Shown piece after piece: positions 9,122 to 17,006 of a DNA stretch of 64,000 bases. This stretch comes from Hoeflea sp. Its GTDB lineage: Bacteria > Pseudomonadota > Alphaproteobacteria > Rhizobiales > Rhizobiaceae. The notes under the pieces were generated by a model. It was not told the origin of the DNA and did not search any database. It worked only from the letters and a program-made list of their open reading frames with translations. The stretch's first letter is position 1. Each line of letters starts with the position of its first letter. The stretch spans positions 124,001 to 188,000 of the forward strand of contig JAHRFE010000015.1 in assembly GCA_019084245.1 (NCBI GenBank). Direction: 5' to 3'. The position numbers were made by a program, and so were the translations under genes.

Positions 9122-9881
9122 GGGGCACCGCCTTGTCAGGGATCGTGTCGGCTTCGATGCGGCCGTCGAGGAAATGGATCAGCCGGTCGGCATAGTCCGC
9201 CATGTCCGGTTCATGGGTGACCATCAGGATGGTGATGCCATCCTTGCGGTTGAGATCGGTGAGCAGGTCCATGATCTCGTGGCTGCGGGCGGTGTCGAGA
9301 TTTCCCGTGGGTTCATCGGCCAGGATCACGTCCGGATTGGTGACGATCGCGCGCGCGATTGCCACGCGTTGCTGCTGGCCGCCCGAAAGCTGGGACGGAT
9401 CATGATCCTCGCGGCCCTTGAGGCCAACCTTGGCCAGCGCATCAAGCGCCAGGCGTCGGCGCTCCGTCCGGGCCATGCCCTGGTAGATCAGCGGCAATTC
9501 GACATTGTCGAGCGCGGATGTCCGGGCCAGGAGATTGTAGCCCTGGAACACGAAGCCCAGGAAATTCCGCCTGAGCAGCGCCAGTTGGTCGCGCCCCAGA
9601 TGATCGACCTCGGCGCCGCCGAAGGCGTAGGAGCCGCCGGTCGGTTTGTCGAGAAACCCCAGGATGTTCATCGCGGTCGACTTGCCCGAGCCGCTAGGGC
9701 CCATGATGGCGACGAATTCGCCGCCGTTGATGTCGAGATCGATGCCGCGCAAGGCCCTGACCTCGGCGTCGCCGGTCCCGTAGATCTTGGTCACGCCGCG
9801 AAGGCTGATCAGCGGCGCGCCGTCCGGCGAGGGGAGGGCTCCCGGCCCGGCAACCTTACCGAACGTGCTCTCCCCGGTCAT
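9111..9881 (-). CDS. MacB/LolD-type ABC transporter ATP-binding protein
   Basis: Nucleotide-binding subunit that powers the adjacent MacB-like permease. In 256 residues it shows the Walker A motif GPSGSGKST, a Q-loop FQGYNLL, the ABC signature LSGGQQQR, Walker [13 protein letters not shown] and the switch His in VTHE. The pattern and size match the LolD/MacB subfamily. It overlaps the stop of the upstream membrane-fusion gene by ATGA and the start of the downstream permease by 11 bases, so the three genes form one tightly coupled operon. Confidence 0.93.
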   Translation of the reverse strand: MTGESTFGKVAGPGALPSPDGAPLISLRGVTKIYGTGDAEVRALRGIDLDINGGEFVAIMGPSGSGKSTAMNILGFLDKPTGGSYAFGGAEVDHLGRDQLALLRRNFLGFVFQGYNLLARTSALDNVELPLIYQGMARTERRRLALDALAKVGLKGREDHDPSQLSGGQQQRVAIARAIVTNPDVILADEPTGNLDTARSHEIMDLLTDLNRKDGITILMVTHEPDMADYADRLIHFLDGRIEADTIPDKAVPHAL

Positions 9882-11137
9882 TGCGTCGTCTGATCGGTGA
9901 TCACCAGATCGCCCTCGGTCACGTCGCCGCTGCTGATCGCTGTCTTCGACCCATCGCTTTCGCCCGGCATCACCGACACGGCGACCGCCTGGCCATTCTT
10001 GAGAAGCCAGATGTCGCGATGACCGTCGGTGCTGACTTTCGGCGCCGTCGCCACATCCCGTGTCGGGGGTCTGAAAATCATCCCGAGGAGCCCGCTGCCG
10101 CTGCCGCCGCTATCTTCCGCCGTCACGGGCGGCGAGAACCTGAGCGCTGCATTCGAGATCGCCAGCGTGTCCTTGACCTCGGCCACCTTGATATCCGCAG
10201 TCGCCGTCATGCCCGGACGCAGCAGCATGTCTGCATTGTCGATCGACAGGATGGCTTCGTAGGTCACCACGCCATCGACTGTCTTGGGCGCAAACCGCAA
10301 TTGGGAAATGACGGCAGGGAAGCTGCGGCCCTGATAGGCCTCGACCGAGAAGCTGGCCTCGTGGCCGACCTTCACCATGCCGATGTCGGCCTCGTCGATG
10401 TCGACCCGCAATTCCATCTTCGTGAGGTCGGCGGCGAGCGTGAACAGCACCGGCGCCTGCAGCGAGGAGGCGACGATCTGTCCAACCTCGATAGTGCGGT
10501 CAAGCACCACGCCATCGATCGAGGAGCAGATGCAGGCCTTGGCCAGATTGGCCTCGCTGATCCTGAGATTTGCCTCAGACACGCGGATGTCGGCCTCCGC
10601 GCTCTTGACCGCGGCCTTGGCGCGGTCGTGGGCCGCCTTGGCCTTGAGCAGGCCTTCGAGCGTGGTGACCTTCTTCTGCTCAAGCATCACCGCGCGGTCA
10701 TAATTGTCCTTGGTCTCATTGAGGGTCGCGGTGGCTTCGGCCAGGCGCGCTTGCGACGCGGTCAGCGAGGCCTGGCCCAGTTCGACATTGGCTTCAAGCT
10801 TGTCGGTATCAAGCCGCGCCAGGATCTGGCCCTTCTTGACCACATCGTTGAAATCGGCCTCCACCGAGCGGACCGTGCCCGACAATTCACTCGAAATCTC
10901 GACCTGGCCGGTGGGCTGTACTGTCCCGGTCGCGGTCACCTGCACGACGATGTCGGTCTTGCCGACGGTCTCGGTCACGTAGGCGGGCAGGCTCTGCCGC
11001 GAGGCGGCGGACCACCAGTACCAGCCTCCGCCGAGGAGAGCGAGAAGCACCACGAACCAGGTCAGCCGCCGTCGGAAGGGCGAGCCTTTCTCTGCTGTTT
11101 TGACGATCGATTCGATATCGGCTTTCGAGGGGGGCAT
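9878..11137 (-). CDS. MacA-like periplasmic membrane-fusion protein (HlyD family)
   Basis: Adaptor subunit that bridges the MacB-type permease to an outer-membrane channel. The 419 residues have an N-terminal membrane anchor (about residues 25-45), a biotinyl-lipoyl/barrel-sandwich domain interrupted by a long alpha-helical hairpin rich in Ala/Glu/Lys (about 100-200), and beta-barrel plus membrane-proximal regions. It is first in the macA-ATPase-permease operon. No outer-membrane factor lies nearby, so it probably uses a TolC homologue encoded elsewhere. The start is uncertain: ATG at 11137 is chosen, but an in-frame GTG at 11170 would add 11 residues; neither has a strong ribosome site. Confidence 0.88.
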   Translation of the reverse strand: MPPSKADIESIVKTAEKGSPFRRRLTWFVVLLALLGGGWYWWSAASRQSLPAYVTETVGKTDIVVQVTATGTVQPTGQVEISSELSGTVRSVEADFNDVVKKGQILARLDTDKLEANVELGQASLTASQARLAEATATLNETKDNYDRAVMLEQKKVTTLEGLLKAKAAHDRAKAAVKSAEADIRVSEANLRISEANLAKACICSSIDGVVLDRTIEVGQIVASSLQAPVLFTLAADLTKMELRVDIDEADIGMVKVGHEASFSVEAYQGRSFPAVISQLRFAPKTVDGVVTYEAILSIDNADMLLRPGMTATADIKVAEVKDTLAISNAALRFSPPVTAEDSGGSGSGLLGMIFRPPTRDVATAPKVSTDGHRDIWLLKNGQAVAVSVMPGESDGSKTAISSGDVTEGDLVITDQTTQ

Positions 11138-11319
11138 GGCGCGGTCCAATCGTTTGGATCTCGCTAGCACGTGGATGGGACCGGGTGATTGATATGCATC
11201 AATCCCGGCAGCCGGATGCGATCTGTCGGGCGGTGTGCTGATCGGGCAGGGCAGACTGCTGGCACAACCTGTCAGCAGTCTCGACTAAGGTAGCGTCGTG
11301 ATCAACACGGAGTTCCACC

Positions 11320-11721
11320 ATGCCTCTCATCGCCTCCTGCCACTGCGACGCTACCCGGATTGAACTCCCGCATGCACCCCTGGACGCCCATGAGTGCAAC
11401 TGCAGCTATTGCGCCCGCACCGGCGCGATATGGGCCTATTTTAAGCCAGGAGAGATGAAAATCCTCTCTGAGGATAAGGACAAGGTCTATTCCGTCAGCG
11501 GCAGCCTGAGCCGGCACCATTTCTGCGGCCATTGCGGCATGCAGACCTGGGGAGATTCGCCCGACTGGGCATCCATGTACAACATGGATGGCACATCCAA
11601 GACCGGCGACCCGTCCGCAGTGCCGACGGCCCGCATCCATGTGGTCAATCTGCGGCTGGTGGACGACCTCGATTGGTCGAGCGTGACGGTGGAGAAGGTC
11701 GACGGACGAAACAACTGGTAA
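11320..11721 (+). CDS. GFA / CENP-V domain zinc protein
   Basis: Small protein of the GFA family (named after glutathione-dependent formaldehyde-activating enzyme). In 133 residues it has the family's zinc-binding pattern: CHC near residues 7-9, CNCSYC near 27-32 and FCGHCGMQTW near 67-76. Related proteins bind glutathione-S-hydroxymethyl adducts or act as carbon-sulfur lyases, but many family members have unknown substrates. It stands alone between two leftward genes, so context gives no further clue. The start at 11320 follows a GGAG sequence at 11311-11314. Confidence 0.88.
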   Translation: MPLIASCHCDATRIELPHAPLDAHECNCSYCARTGAIWAYFKPGEMKILSEDKDKVYSVSGSLSRHHFCGHCGMQTWGDSPDWASMYNMDGTSKTGDPSAVPTARIHVVNLRLVDDLDWSSVTVEKVDGRNNW

Positions 11722-11734
11722 GCGGCGAGGGGCT

Positions 11735-13615
11735 CTATTCGGCCGCCTCTGCGTCGTCCACCTCGGCCGTCAGCGCCACCCATTCTTCCTCGGCCTTGGC
11801 GAGTTCCGCAGCCCGCTCGGCGCGCTGCTTGGATTTCTGGGTGATCTTGTAGGGCGCGTCGGCGAACTGGGCCGGGTCCGCAAGCTCTGCATCAAGCGAC
11901 TGAATCTGTTTGGTAAGCCGTGCCACCAAGGATTCGAGATCATTGAGTTTTTTCTTCATCGGGGCGAGGCCCGCGCGGTTCTGCGCAGCCAGCTTGCGCT
12001 TCTCCGCCTTGGAACCGCCCTCGGTGTCGGAGCTCTTCTTGCCCTTGCCCGACGAGCCAACCACTTCCTGACGGTAATCCTCGAGATCGCCATCAAACAC
12101 GCTCACCGTGCCGTCGCGGACGATCCACAGCCGGTCGACCGTGGCCTCGATCAGGTGGCGGTCATGGGAGATCAGGATCACGGCGCCGGGGAAATCGTTG
12201 AGCGCGCGGATCAGCGCCGCGCGGCTGTCGATGTCGAGGTGGTTGGTCGGCTCGTCGAGGATCATCAAATTGGGTGCGTGGAAGGCCGACAGGCCCATCA
12301 GGAGCCGCGCCTTCTCGCCGCCCGACAGATCCTTGGCGGGCGTGTTCATCTTCTCGGCCGTCAGCCCCATCTGCGCCACCCGGGCGCGAACCCGGGCTTC
12401 CTGTGCGTCAGGCATCAGCGCCCGCACATGGGCGACCGCTGATTCATTCGGGATCAGGTCGTCCATCTGGTGCTGGGCGAAAAAGCCGGTCTTGAGCCCG
12501 GGCGCGATCCGGAGCCGGCCGGCTTCGGCTTCGAGCCGCCCGGCGATGAATTTGGCGAAGGTGGACTTGCCGTTGCCGTTCGAGCCCAGGAGCGCGATCC
12601 GGTCGTCGGCGTCAATCCGGAGGTCAAGCCGTGTCAGGATCGGCGCGCCGGGGGTGTAGCCGACGGACCCGTTCTCGATGGCGATGATCGGCGAAGCGAC
12701 ACCGCGGTCGGGCCGCGGAAACGAAAATCCCCGCACATTGCTTTCCACCACCGCATCGACCGTGCCCATGCGTTCGAGCGCTTTCAGACGCGATTGCGCC
12801 TGCCGCGCCTTCGAGGCCTTGGCGCGGAAGCGCTCGACAAAGGCTTCCATGTGCTTGCGTGCGGCGATGTTCTTCTCGCGCGCCTTCATCTGGTGCTCGT
12901 CGCGCTCGGCCTTCTGGCGCTCGAACTCGTCAAAGCCGCCACGGTAGAAGGTGAGCTTCTTCTGGTCGAGATGGACGATGGCGTTGGCGGCGGTGTTCAA
13001 CAGATCCCGGTCATGGCTGATGATCAGCACGGTGTGCGGGTAGCGGCGGATATATTCCTCGAGCCACAGCGTGCCTTCAAGGTCGAGATAGTTGGTCGGC
13101 TCGTCGAGCAGCAGCAGGTCCGGCTCGGCAAACAGCACCGAGGCGAGCGCCACGCGCATGCGCCAGCCGCCCGAGAAGCTCGAGGCCGGGCGCTGCTGGG
13201 CCTCCTGGTCGAAGCCGAGGCCGGCGAGGATCGAGGACGCGCGGGCTTCGGCCGAATGGGCGTCTATGTCGACAAGCCGCATCTGGATTTCGGCGATGCG
13301 GATCGGATCTGTGGCAGTCTCCGCTTCCTTCATCAGTTTCGTGCGCTCAAGATCGGCGCGCAGCACGATCTCGACCAGGGCGGTGTCTTCCGCAGGCGCT
13401 TCCTGCGCCACCTGGCCGATGCGGGTGTTCTTCGGGATCGAGGTGTGCCCGGTCTCGGTCGCCATCTCGCCGGTGATGATCTTGAACAGCGTCGATTTGC
13501 CGGCGCCATTGGGGCCCACAAGCCCGGCCTTGATGCCCACGGGGAGCGCCAGCGAGGCATTGTCAATCAAAAGTCGCCCGGCGATACGGGCTGAGAGGTC
13601 GGTAATAGTCAGCAT
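11735..13615 (-). CDS. ABC-F family ATPase (Uup/EttA-like)
   Basis: Soluble tandem ATPase of the ABC-F class, which acts on ribosomes rather than membranes. The 626 residues hold two nucleotide-binding domains. The first has Walker A GPNGAGKST near residue 35 and signature FSGGWRMR; the second has Walker A GSNGNGKST near 340 and signature LSGGEKARLL. Between them is the charged ABC-F linker (about 240-300), and a C-terminal coiled-coil region rich in Lys/Glu follows from about 545. The start LTITDLSARI is chosen at 13615; the frame extends 72 residues further upstream but runs through the vapBC promoter. It is divergent from vapBC. Confidence 0.93.
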   Translation of the reverse strand: MLTITDLSARIAGRLLIDNASLALPVGIKAGLVGPNGAGKSTLFKIITGEMATETGHTSIPKNTRIGQVAQEAPAEDTALVEIVLRADLERTKLMKEAETATDPIRIAEIQMRLVDIDAHSAEARASSILAGLGFDQEAQQRPASSFSGGWRMRVALASVLFAEPDLLLLDEPTNYLDLEGTLWLEEYIRRYPHTVLIISHDRDLLNTAANAIVHLDQKKLTFYRGGFDEFERQKAERDEHQMKAREKNIAARKHMEAFVERFRAKASKARQAQSRLKALERMGTVDAVVESNVRGFSFPRPDRGVASPIIAIENGSVGYTPGAPILTRLDLRIDADDRIALLGSNGNGKSTFAKFIAGRLEAEAGRLRIAPGLKTGFFAQHQMDDLIPNESAVAHVRALMPDAQEARVRARVAQMGLTAEKMNTPAKDLSGGEKARLLMGLSAFHAPNLMILDEPTNHLDIDSRAALIRALNDFPGAVILISHDRHLIEATVDRLWIVRDGTVSVFDGDLEDYRQEVVGSSGKGKKSSDTEGGSKAEKRKLAAQNRAGLAPMKKKLNDLESLVARLTKQIQSLDAELADPAQFADAPYKITQKSKQRAERAAELAKAEEEWVALTAEVDDAEAAE

Positions 13616-13662
13616 GCCCGCGCTTCTGGCTGGAAACGCGCTAAATGGCAAGGGGAAACCAT

Positions 13663-13709
13663 TTGCGCGCCCATATTGCGATGTGTATATTCTAAGCAAT
13701 TCTACACAT
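13663..13709 (+). promoter_or_regulatory. Predicted vapBC promoter and autoregulatory operator
   Basis: A -35-like TTGCGC (13663-13668) and -10-like TATATT (13686-13691) are 17 bases apart. The inverted repeat ATGTGTA (13681-13687) / TACACAT (13703-13709), spacer 15, overlaps the -10 and ends 11 bases before the vapB ATG. VapBC complexes typically repress their own promoter through such palindromes; binding here is inferred. Confidence 0.6.
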
Positions 13710-13720
13710 AGAGGCGGTCG

Positions 13721-13918
13721 ATGCGCACCAATATTGAAATCGACGACGAACTCGTTGCCGAACTGATGAAGCTGACCGGACGCAAGACCAAGCGCCAGGT
13801 GGTGGACGATGCCCTGCGTGATCAACTGCACCGCAAGCGCGCAGCACGGCTCATTCTCGACCTGCAGGGAACTGTCGAATGGCAGGGTGACCTGGACACA
13901 TTGCGGGCCGCGAGGTGA
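13721..13918 (+). CDS. vapB: VapB-family antitoxin
   Basis: Antitoxin of a type II VapBC module. The 65 residues have an N-terminal ribbon-helix-helix-like DNA-binding part (RTNIEIDDELVAELMKLTGR and the following TKRQVVDDAL), as in the VapB family that starts with M-R-T-N-I-x-I-D-D. The C-terminal part presumably wraps around the PIN toxin. Its stop overlaps the toxin start by GTGA, giving the coupled antitoxin-first order expected of the class. The operator-like palindrome directly upstream supports autoregulation. Confidence 0.88.
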   Translation: MRTNIEIDDELVAELMKLTGRKTKRQVVDDALRDQLHRKRAARLILDLQGTVEWQGDLDTLRAAR

Positions 13919-14313
13919 TCCTCGCCGACACGTCGGTCTGGATCGATTTTTTCGCAGGAAGGCAGACTACACAGGTTGATCTGCTCAAACAGGCCCTCGT
14001 CGCGGGACAAGTGCTGATCGGTGACCTGATCCTGGTCGAGCTTCTACAAGGTCCCCGGCACCAGCGCGACGTGATGCGGCTGGAGCGGGCGTTCGCCGGA
14101 TTGCCGGTGGAGCCTCTCTGCGGATCGGTGATTGCGCCGATCGCCGCGGCAAATTACAGAAGGCTGAGGAGATCAGGAGTTACGCCGCGAGGAACCGTGG
14201 ATGTCATCATAGCCACGTGGTGCATTCAGTGCGCGGTGCCACTGTTGCACAATGATCGCGATTACCTGGTGATGGAAAAGGAACTCGGCCTCGCGTCCGC
14301 CAGCAGTGTCTGA
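13915..14313 (+). CDS. vapC: VapC-family PIN-domain ribonuclease toxin
   Basis: Toxin of the VapBC pair, a Mg-dependent endoribonuclease of the PIN fold; family members cleave tRNA or rRNA. The 132 residues retain the acidic active-site set: D5 in ILADTSVWIDFF, E42 in VELLQG, D96 in TVDVIIA, and D114/D116 in HNDRDY. All are present, so the toxin should be functional. It starts at GTG (13915) inside the vapB stop. Its RNA target cannot be inferred. The pair sits between an ABC-F gene and a GST gene and looks like a small accessory insertion. Confidence 0.9.
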   Translation: MILADTSVWIDFFAGRQTTQVDLLKQALVAGQVLIGDLILVELLQGPRHQRDVMRLERAFAGLPVEPLCGSVIAPIAAANYRRLRRSGVTPRGTVDVIIATWCIQCAVPLLHNDRDYLVMEKELGLASASSV

Positions 14314-14383
14314 TTTAACTCGCTCAGGCCGCATGGCGGTCGACTCTGCCTGCCGCAGCCCTTCATCAGAGAAAGACCCCAGC

Positions 14384-15076
14384 ATGACCATCATCCTTCA
14401 CGACCTCGTCGGTACAGATCCCGACCGGCCTTTCAGCCCGCATTGCTGGAAGGCGGCGATGGCGCTGGCACACAAGGGCCTGCCCTTCGAGCGCACGAAC
14501 GTCTGCTTCACCAAGGTGCCGGAGGTCGAGGGCGGGGTCTCCAAGACGGTGCCGGTGATCCGCGACGGCAGCCAGGTGGTAGCCGACAGCTTTCTGATCG
14601 CCGCCTATCTCGAGGAAACCTATCCCGACAGGCCGTCGCTGTTTGGCGGCGACGGCGGGCAGGCGATGGCGCGCTTCGTCGAATCCTGGACCCAGTCGGT
14701 CCTGCACGCGGCGCTGGGCGTGATCGCGCTGAAGGACATCCACGACATTCTGGCCCCCGAGGACCAGGCCTATTTCCGGACGAGCCGCGAGGCCCGCATG
14801 GGTAGGACGCTGGAACAGGTGACCGAGCGCCGCGACGCCGAGATCGAAGGTTTCTCCGGCAAGCTCACGCCGCTGCGCGTGATGCTGAAATCGCAGCCCT
14901 GGATCGGTGGCTCCTCGCCGCTGTTTGCCGACTACATCGTCTTCGGCGCCCTGCAATGGGCGCGCGTCACCTCGAGCGCGAAACTGCTCGAAGAGGGCGA
15001 CGCGGTCACCGACTGGTTCAACCGCTGCCTCGACCTGCACGACGGCCTGGGGCGGAAGGTTCCGGCGGCTGGGTGA
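14384..15076 (+). CDS. Glutathione S-transferase family protein
   Basis: Cytosolic GST-fold protein. The 230 residues begin ITIL-like (MTIILHDLVG) with a thioredoxin-like N-terminal domain to about residue 85. This domain includes a cis-Pro loop (KTVPVIRDG) and the glutathione gamma-Glu-binding pair D-S in VVADSFLIAAYLEETYP. An all-helical C-terminal domain follows. It resembles the bacterial beta-etherase/GST group, but the substrate is unknown. The ATG at 14384 is preferred over a frame opening 26 residues earlier that overlaps the vapC end. Confidence 0.85.
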   Translation: MTIILHDLVGTDPDRPFSPHCWKAAMALAHKGLPFERTNVCFTKVPEVEGGVSKTVPVIRDGSQVVADSFLIAAYLEETYPDRPSLFGGDGGQAMARFVESWTQSVLHAALGVIALKDIHDILAPEDQAYFRTSREARMGRTLEQVTERRDAEIEGFSGKLTPLRVMLKSQPWIGGSSPLFADYIVFGALQWARVTSSAKLLEEGDAVTDWFNRCLDLHDGLGRKVPAAG

Positions 15077-15107
15077 TGGTTTCGGCTCGGAGACAGAAGC
15101 CGACTAG

Positions 15108-15545
15108 CTAAGCTTTTTTGGCTCGCTTGGGTTTGGTTCCCTGTTTGACGAGGGAACGTCCGGTAAGTCTTTTCAATTCCACGCCAAATCTTCCTGTGAT
15201 TCGTCCCCGGCGTTTCGCACGCCGGGGCTCCAGGGAATTCAGTTCCTCTTGAATGTCCAGGCGAATATCATCCGGCGTGGCATCCAGGAAAGCACTGCTT
15301 ACACCTGTGTCTGCAAGCTTTAGCAAATCCGCGGCTTGTTTGGCGCTGAAATAGTTCCAAACACCAGCTTGCGTGAGCCGGACACCCGTCATGTAGATTT
15401 CGTCGGCTCCGCTCCCGCCATCGTTTCTGCTGGATCTGAGGAAGCGAGAAAGGGCGTTTCCCAACTCGACGCGGAAACTTTCACTGCTCAGCCTGTCGGG
15501 CATGTCCTTCCATTCGGACGGGCGCATTGCGATAAGGTCGATCAC
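15108..15545 (-). CDS. Unrecognised protein, second gene of two-gene cassette
   Basis: I do not recognise this 145-residue product. It has a mixed charged N-terminal part (RPSEWKDMPDRLSSESFRVE), a central helical-looking segment with W-N-Y-F-S-A-K-Q-A-A-D-L-L-K, and a very basic C-terminal tail from about residue 110 (many Arg/Lys, ending KRAKKA), as seen in nucleic-acid-binding or ribosome-associated proteins. The GTG start at 15545 lies one base after the upstream gene's stop, with GGGAG six bases ahead; an ATG at 15527 is a shorter alternative. Close packing suggests co-expression and a shared function with its partner. Confidence 0.6.
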   Translation of the reverse strand: MIDLIAMRPSEWKDMPDRLSSESFRVELGNALSRFLRSSRNDGGSGADEIYMTGVRLTQAGVWNYFSAKQAADLLKLADTGVSSAFLDATPDDIRLDIQEELNSLEPRRAKRRGRITGRFGVELKRLTGRSLVKQGTKPKRAKKA

Positions 15546-15546
15546 C

Positions 15547-16095
15547 TCAGGCTCCCGGGATTGGCAGTGGCGGGATAAAATCGTACGGAAATTGTAGCCC
15601 AAAACTTGCGAACAATCTACGTGCTTCGTTCATATGGGCCTCTGTCTGCCAAGGACGGGTGCCATATCGACCCGATTCATTCGTCAGAATCCAGGAGAAC
15701 CCCGGTTCGAAATCCGGGTCAAATCTGATCTCGCCGCCGATGCGGGCCGCCTTTGCTGGGTCCGCCAACAGCGAGGGATGCCCCAGTCTTACATAACTGA
15801 CCGGGCGGGCCAGCAACGAACGTGGGAGCACTCCGATACGTTTATCTTTTTCATCAAGCACCTCCTCGACCGCGAACAGAATTCTAGCACGACGATCAAT
15901 CAACCAGAGGACATGATAGGTCTGTGCAAACACAGTGGTGAGAGTGAAGGCGGCCTTCTCGTCAAGATAGGCTGTCAAGAGAAGCGAGCTATCAGCGTCC
16001 AGGATCATGGCGCTGTTGGGTCTCAAACGGTATTCCTCGTCGGATATCGGGCGAACCGGCGGTTCGCAGGGTCCATAAAGCTGGTCGTAGTCCAT
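15547..16095 (-). CDS. Unrecognised protein, first gene of two-gene cassette
   Basis: The 182-residue product is not one I can name. It has no signal peptide or membrane helix. Visible features are a Pro-rich start (CEPPVRPISDEEYRLRPNSA), a hydrophobic beta-like core (residues about 30-80), a stretch with YVRLGHPSLLADPAKAARIG, and an aromatic, Pro-rich end (FPYDFIPPLPIPG). Codon choice and base composition look less GC-biased than the surrounding core genes. It is followed directly by a small basic protein. Together they could be a toxin/immunity-like, phage-derived or simply lineage-specific pair; nothing decides between these. Confidence 0.65.
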   Translation of the reverse strand: MDYDQLYGPCEPPVRPISDEEYRLRPNSAMILDADSSLLLTAYLDEKAAFTLTTVFAQTYHVLWLIDRRARILFAVEEVLDEKDKRIGVLPRSLLARPVSYVRLGHPSLLADPAKAARIGGEIRFDPDFEPGFSWILTNESGRYGTRPWQTEAHMNEARRLFASFGLQFPYDFIPPLPIPGA

Positions 16096-16357
16096 TCGAA
16101 ATCCGCTTCGGTGTTCGGCCCACCAATGAAGTCTCGACCACCCAGGTTAAATTGGCAGTTCACGGGTGACTTTCATACAACCAATGAGTTCATGCAACGA
16201 ATTTGTTGATCTCTTGAAGACAGTCAGCTGCTTCGCCTTGGACTTCGGGATGTTAAATCCGAAAGTAAGAAGTTGAAGCCCATAAAGCGTCCCGAAGGCG
16301 CCAGTCCGAACGGTCCGTCACGGGTCGTACTCCGCCATCCGCTCCTTCACTCTCCCC

Positions 16358-16386
16358 TTGCAGATGACAGGGCATGCGGCTATTTA
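16358..16386 (+). promoter_or_regulatory. Predicted sigma-70 promoter of ndk
   Basis: TTGCAG (16358-16363), preceded by C as in the rhizobial CTTG pattern, and TATTTA (16381-16386), preceded by C, are separated by 17 bases. Transcription would start near 16393, about 87 bases before the ndk ATG. Confidence 0.6.
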
Positions 16387-16395
16387 GGCGCCAAC

Positions 16396-16427
16396 TCCGG
16401 GCGGGACCTGTGTCTGCCCGGATTTTT
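16396..16427 (+). promoter_or_regulatory. Terminator-like hairpin at the 5' end of the ndk leader
   Basis: Arms TCCGGGC (16396-16402) and GCCCGGA (16416-16422) enclose 13 bases and are followed by TTTTT. Given the predicted promoter, it would form at the extreme 5' end of the ndk mRNA. It may therefore be a protective 5' hairpin, an attenuator, or a terminator for upstream transcription. Confidence 0.5.
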
Positions 16428-16479
16428 CACACCCCTATGGCCCGCCTGTCCGCGGGCGAACCGCTGAAGGAACAAGACC

Positions 16480-16902
16480 ATGGCGATTGAACGCACGTTT
16501 TCGATGATCAAGCCCGACGCCACCAAGCGCAACCTGACCGGCGCCATCACCAAGGTGTTTGAAGACAACGGCCTGCGCGTCGTTGCCTCCAAGCGCGTCT
16601 GGATGAGCAAGCGCGAGGCCGAAGGCTTCTACGCCGTGCACAAGGAACGCCCTTTCTTCGGCGAACTGGTTGACGGCATGACCTCCGGCCCGACCGTCGT
16701 CCAGGTGCTCGAAGGCGAGAACGCCATCCTCAAGAACCGCGAAATCATGGGCGCCACCAACCCGGCCAACGCCGATGAAGGCACCATCCGCAAGACCTTC
16801 GCGCTGTCGATCGGCGAGAACTCGGTGCATGGCTCGGACGCGCCCGAAACCGCTGCCGAAGAGATTGCCTACTGGTTTGCAGGCACCGAAATCGTCGGCT
16901 GA
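16480..16902 (+). CDS. ndk: Nucleoside diphosphate kinase
   Basis: Transfers the gamma-phosphate of ATP to nucleoside diphosphates, balancing cytosolic NTP and dNTP pools. The 140 residues are the normal bacterial length. The start [18 protein letters not shown] and the active-site region [12 protein letters not shown], with the phosphorylated His, are diagnostic. It has its own promoter, an AAGGAA ribosome site and a terminator on each side of its transcript, so it is monocistronic. Ordinary housekeeping gene. Confidence 0.97.
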   Translation: MAIERTFSMIKPDATKRNLTGAITKVFEDNGLRVVASKRVWMSKREAEGFYAVHKERPFFGELVDGMTSGPTVVQVLEGENAILKNREIMGATNPANADEGTIRKTFALSIGENSVHGSDAPETAAEEIAYWFAGTEIVG

Positions 16903-16945
16903 ATCAGTCTGGCGGCCGACTGGCCGAAACGGTTGGAATGCAACG

Positions 16946-16976
16946 AAAAGCCGGGTTCGAGAGAGCCCGGTTTTTT
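16946..16976 (+). terminator. Intrinsic terminator of ndk
   Basis: Stem CCGGGTT (16951-16957) / AGCCCGG (16964-16970), with an A-run before and TTTTTT (16971-16976) after. Confidence 0.85.
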
Positions 16977-17006
16977 GTTGGCCGGAACAAGCTCTTCGCC
17001 GGCGGA

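Larger units (their letters stand above)
16096..16479. other. Intergenic region upstream of ndk
   Basis: This 384-base gap separates the leftward two-gene cassette from ndk. The right end holds the ndk promoter and leader hairpin, listed separately. The left 250 bases presumably include the cassette promoter, but I see no clear boxes, RNA gene or open frame worth reporting. Confidence 0.6.

Noticed and set aside
13616-13831. N-terminal extension of the ABC-F protein
   Set aside because: The extra 72 codons cross the vapB gene and the vapBC promoter; the conserved family start is at 13615.
15701-15718. tRNA T-arm-like sequence CCCGG-TTCGAAAT-CCGGG
   Set aside because: It lies inside the leftward 182-residue coding frame, has an eight-base loop, and no acceptor, anticodon or D arm surrounds it.
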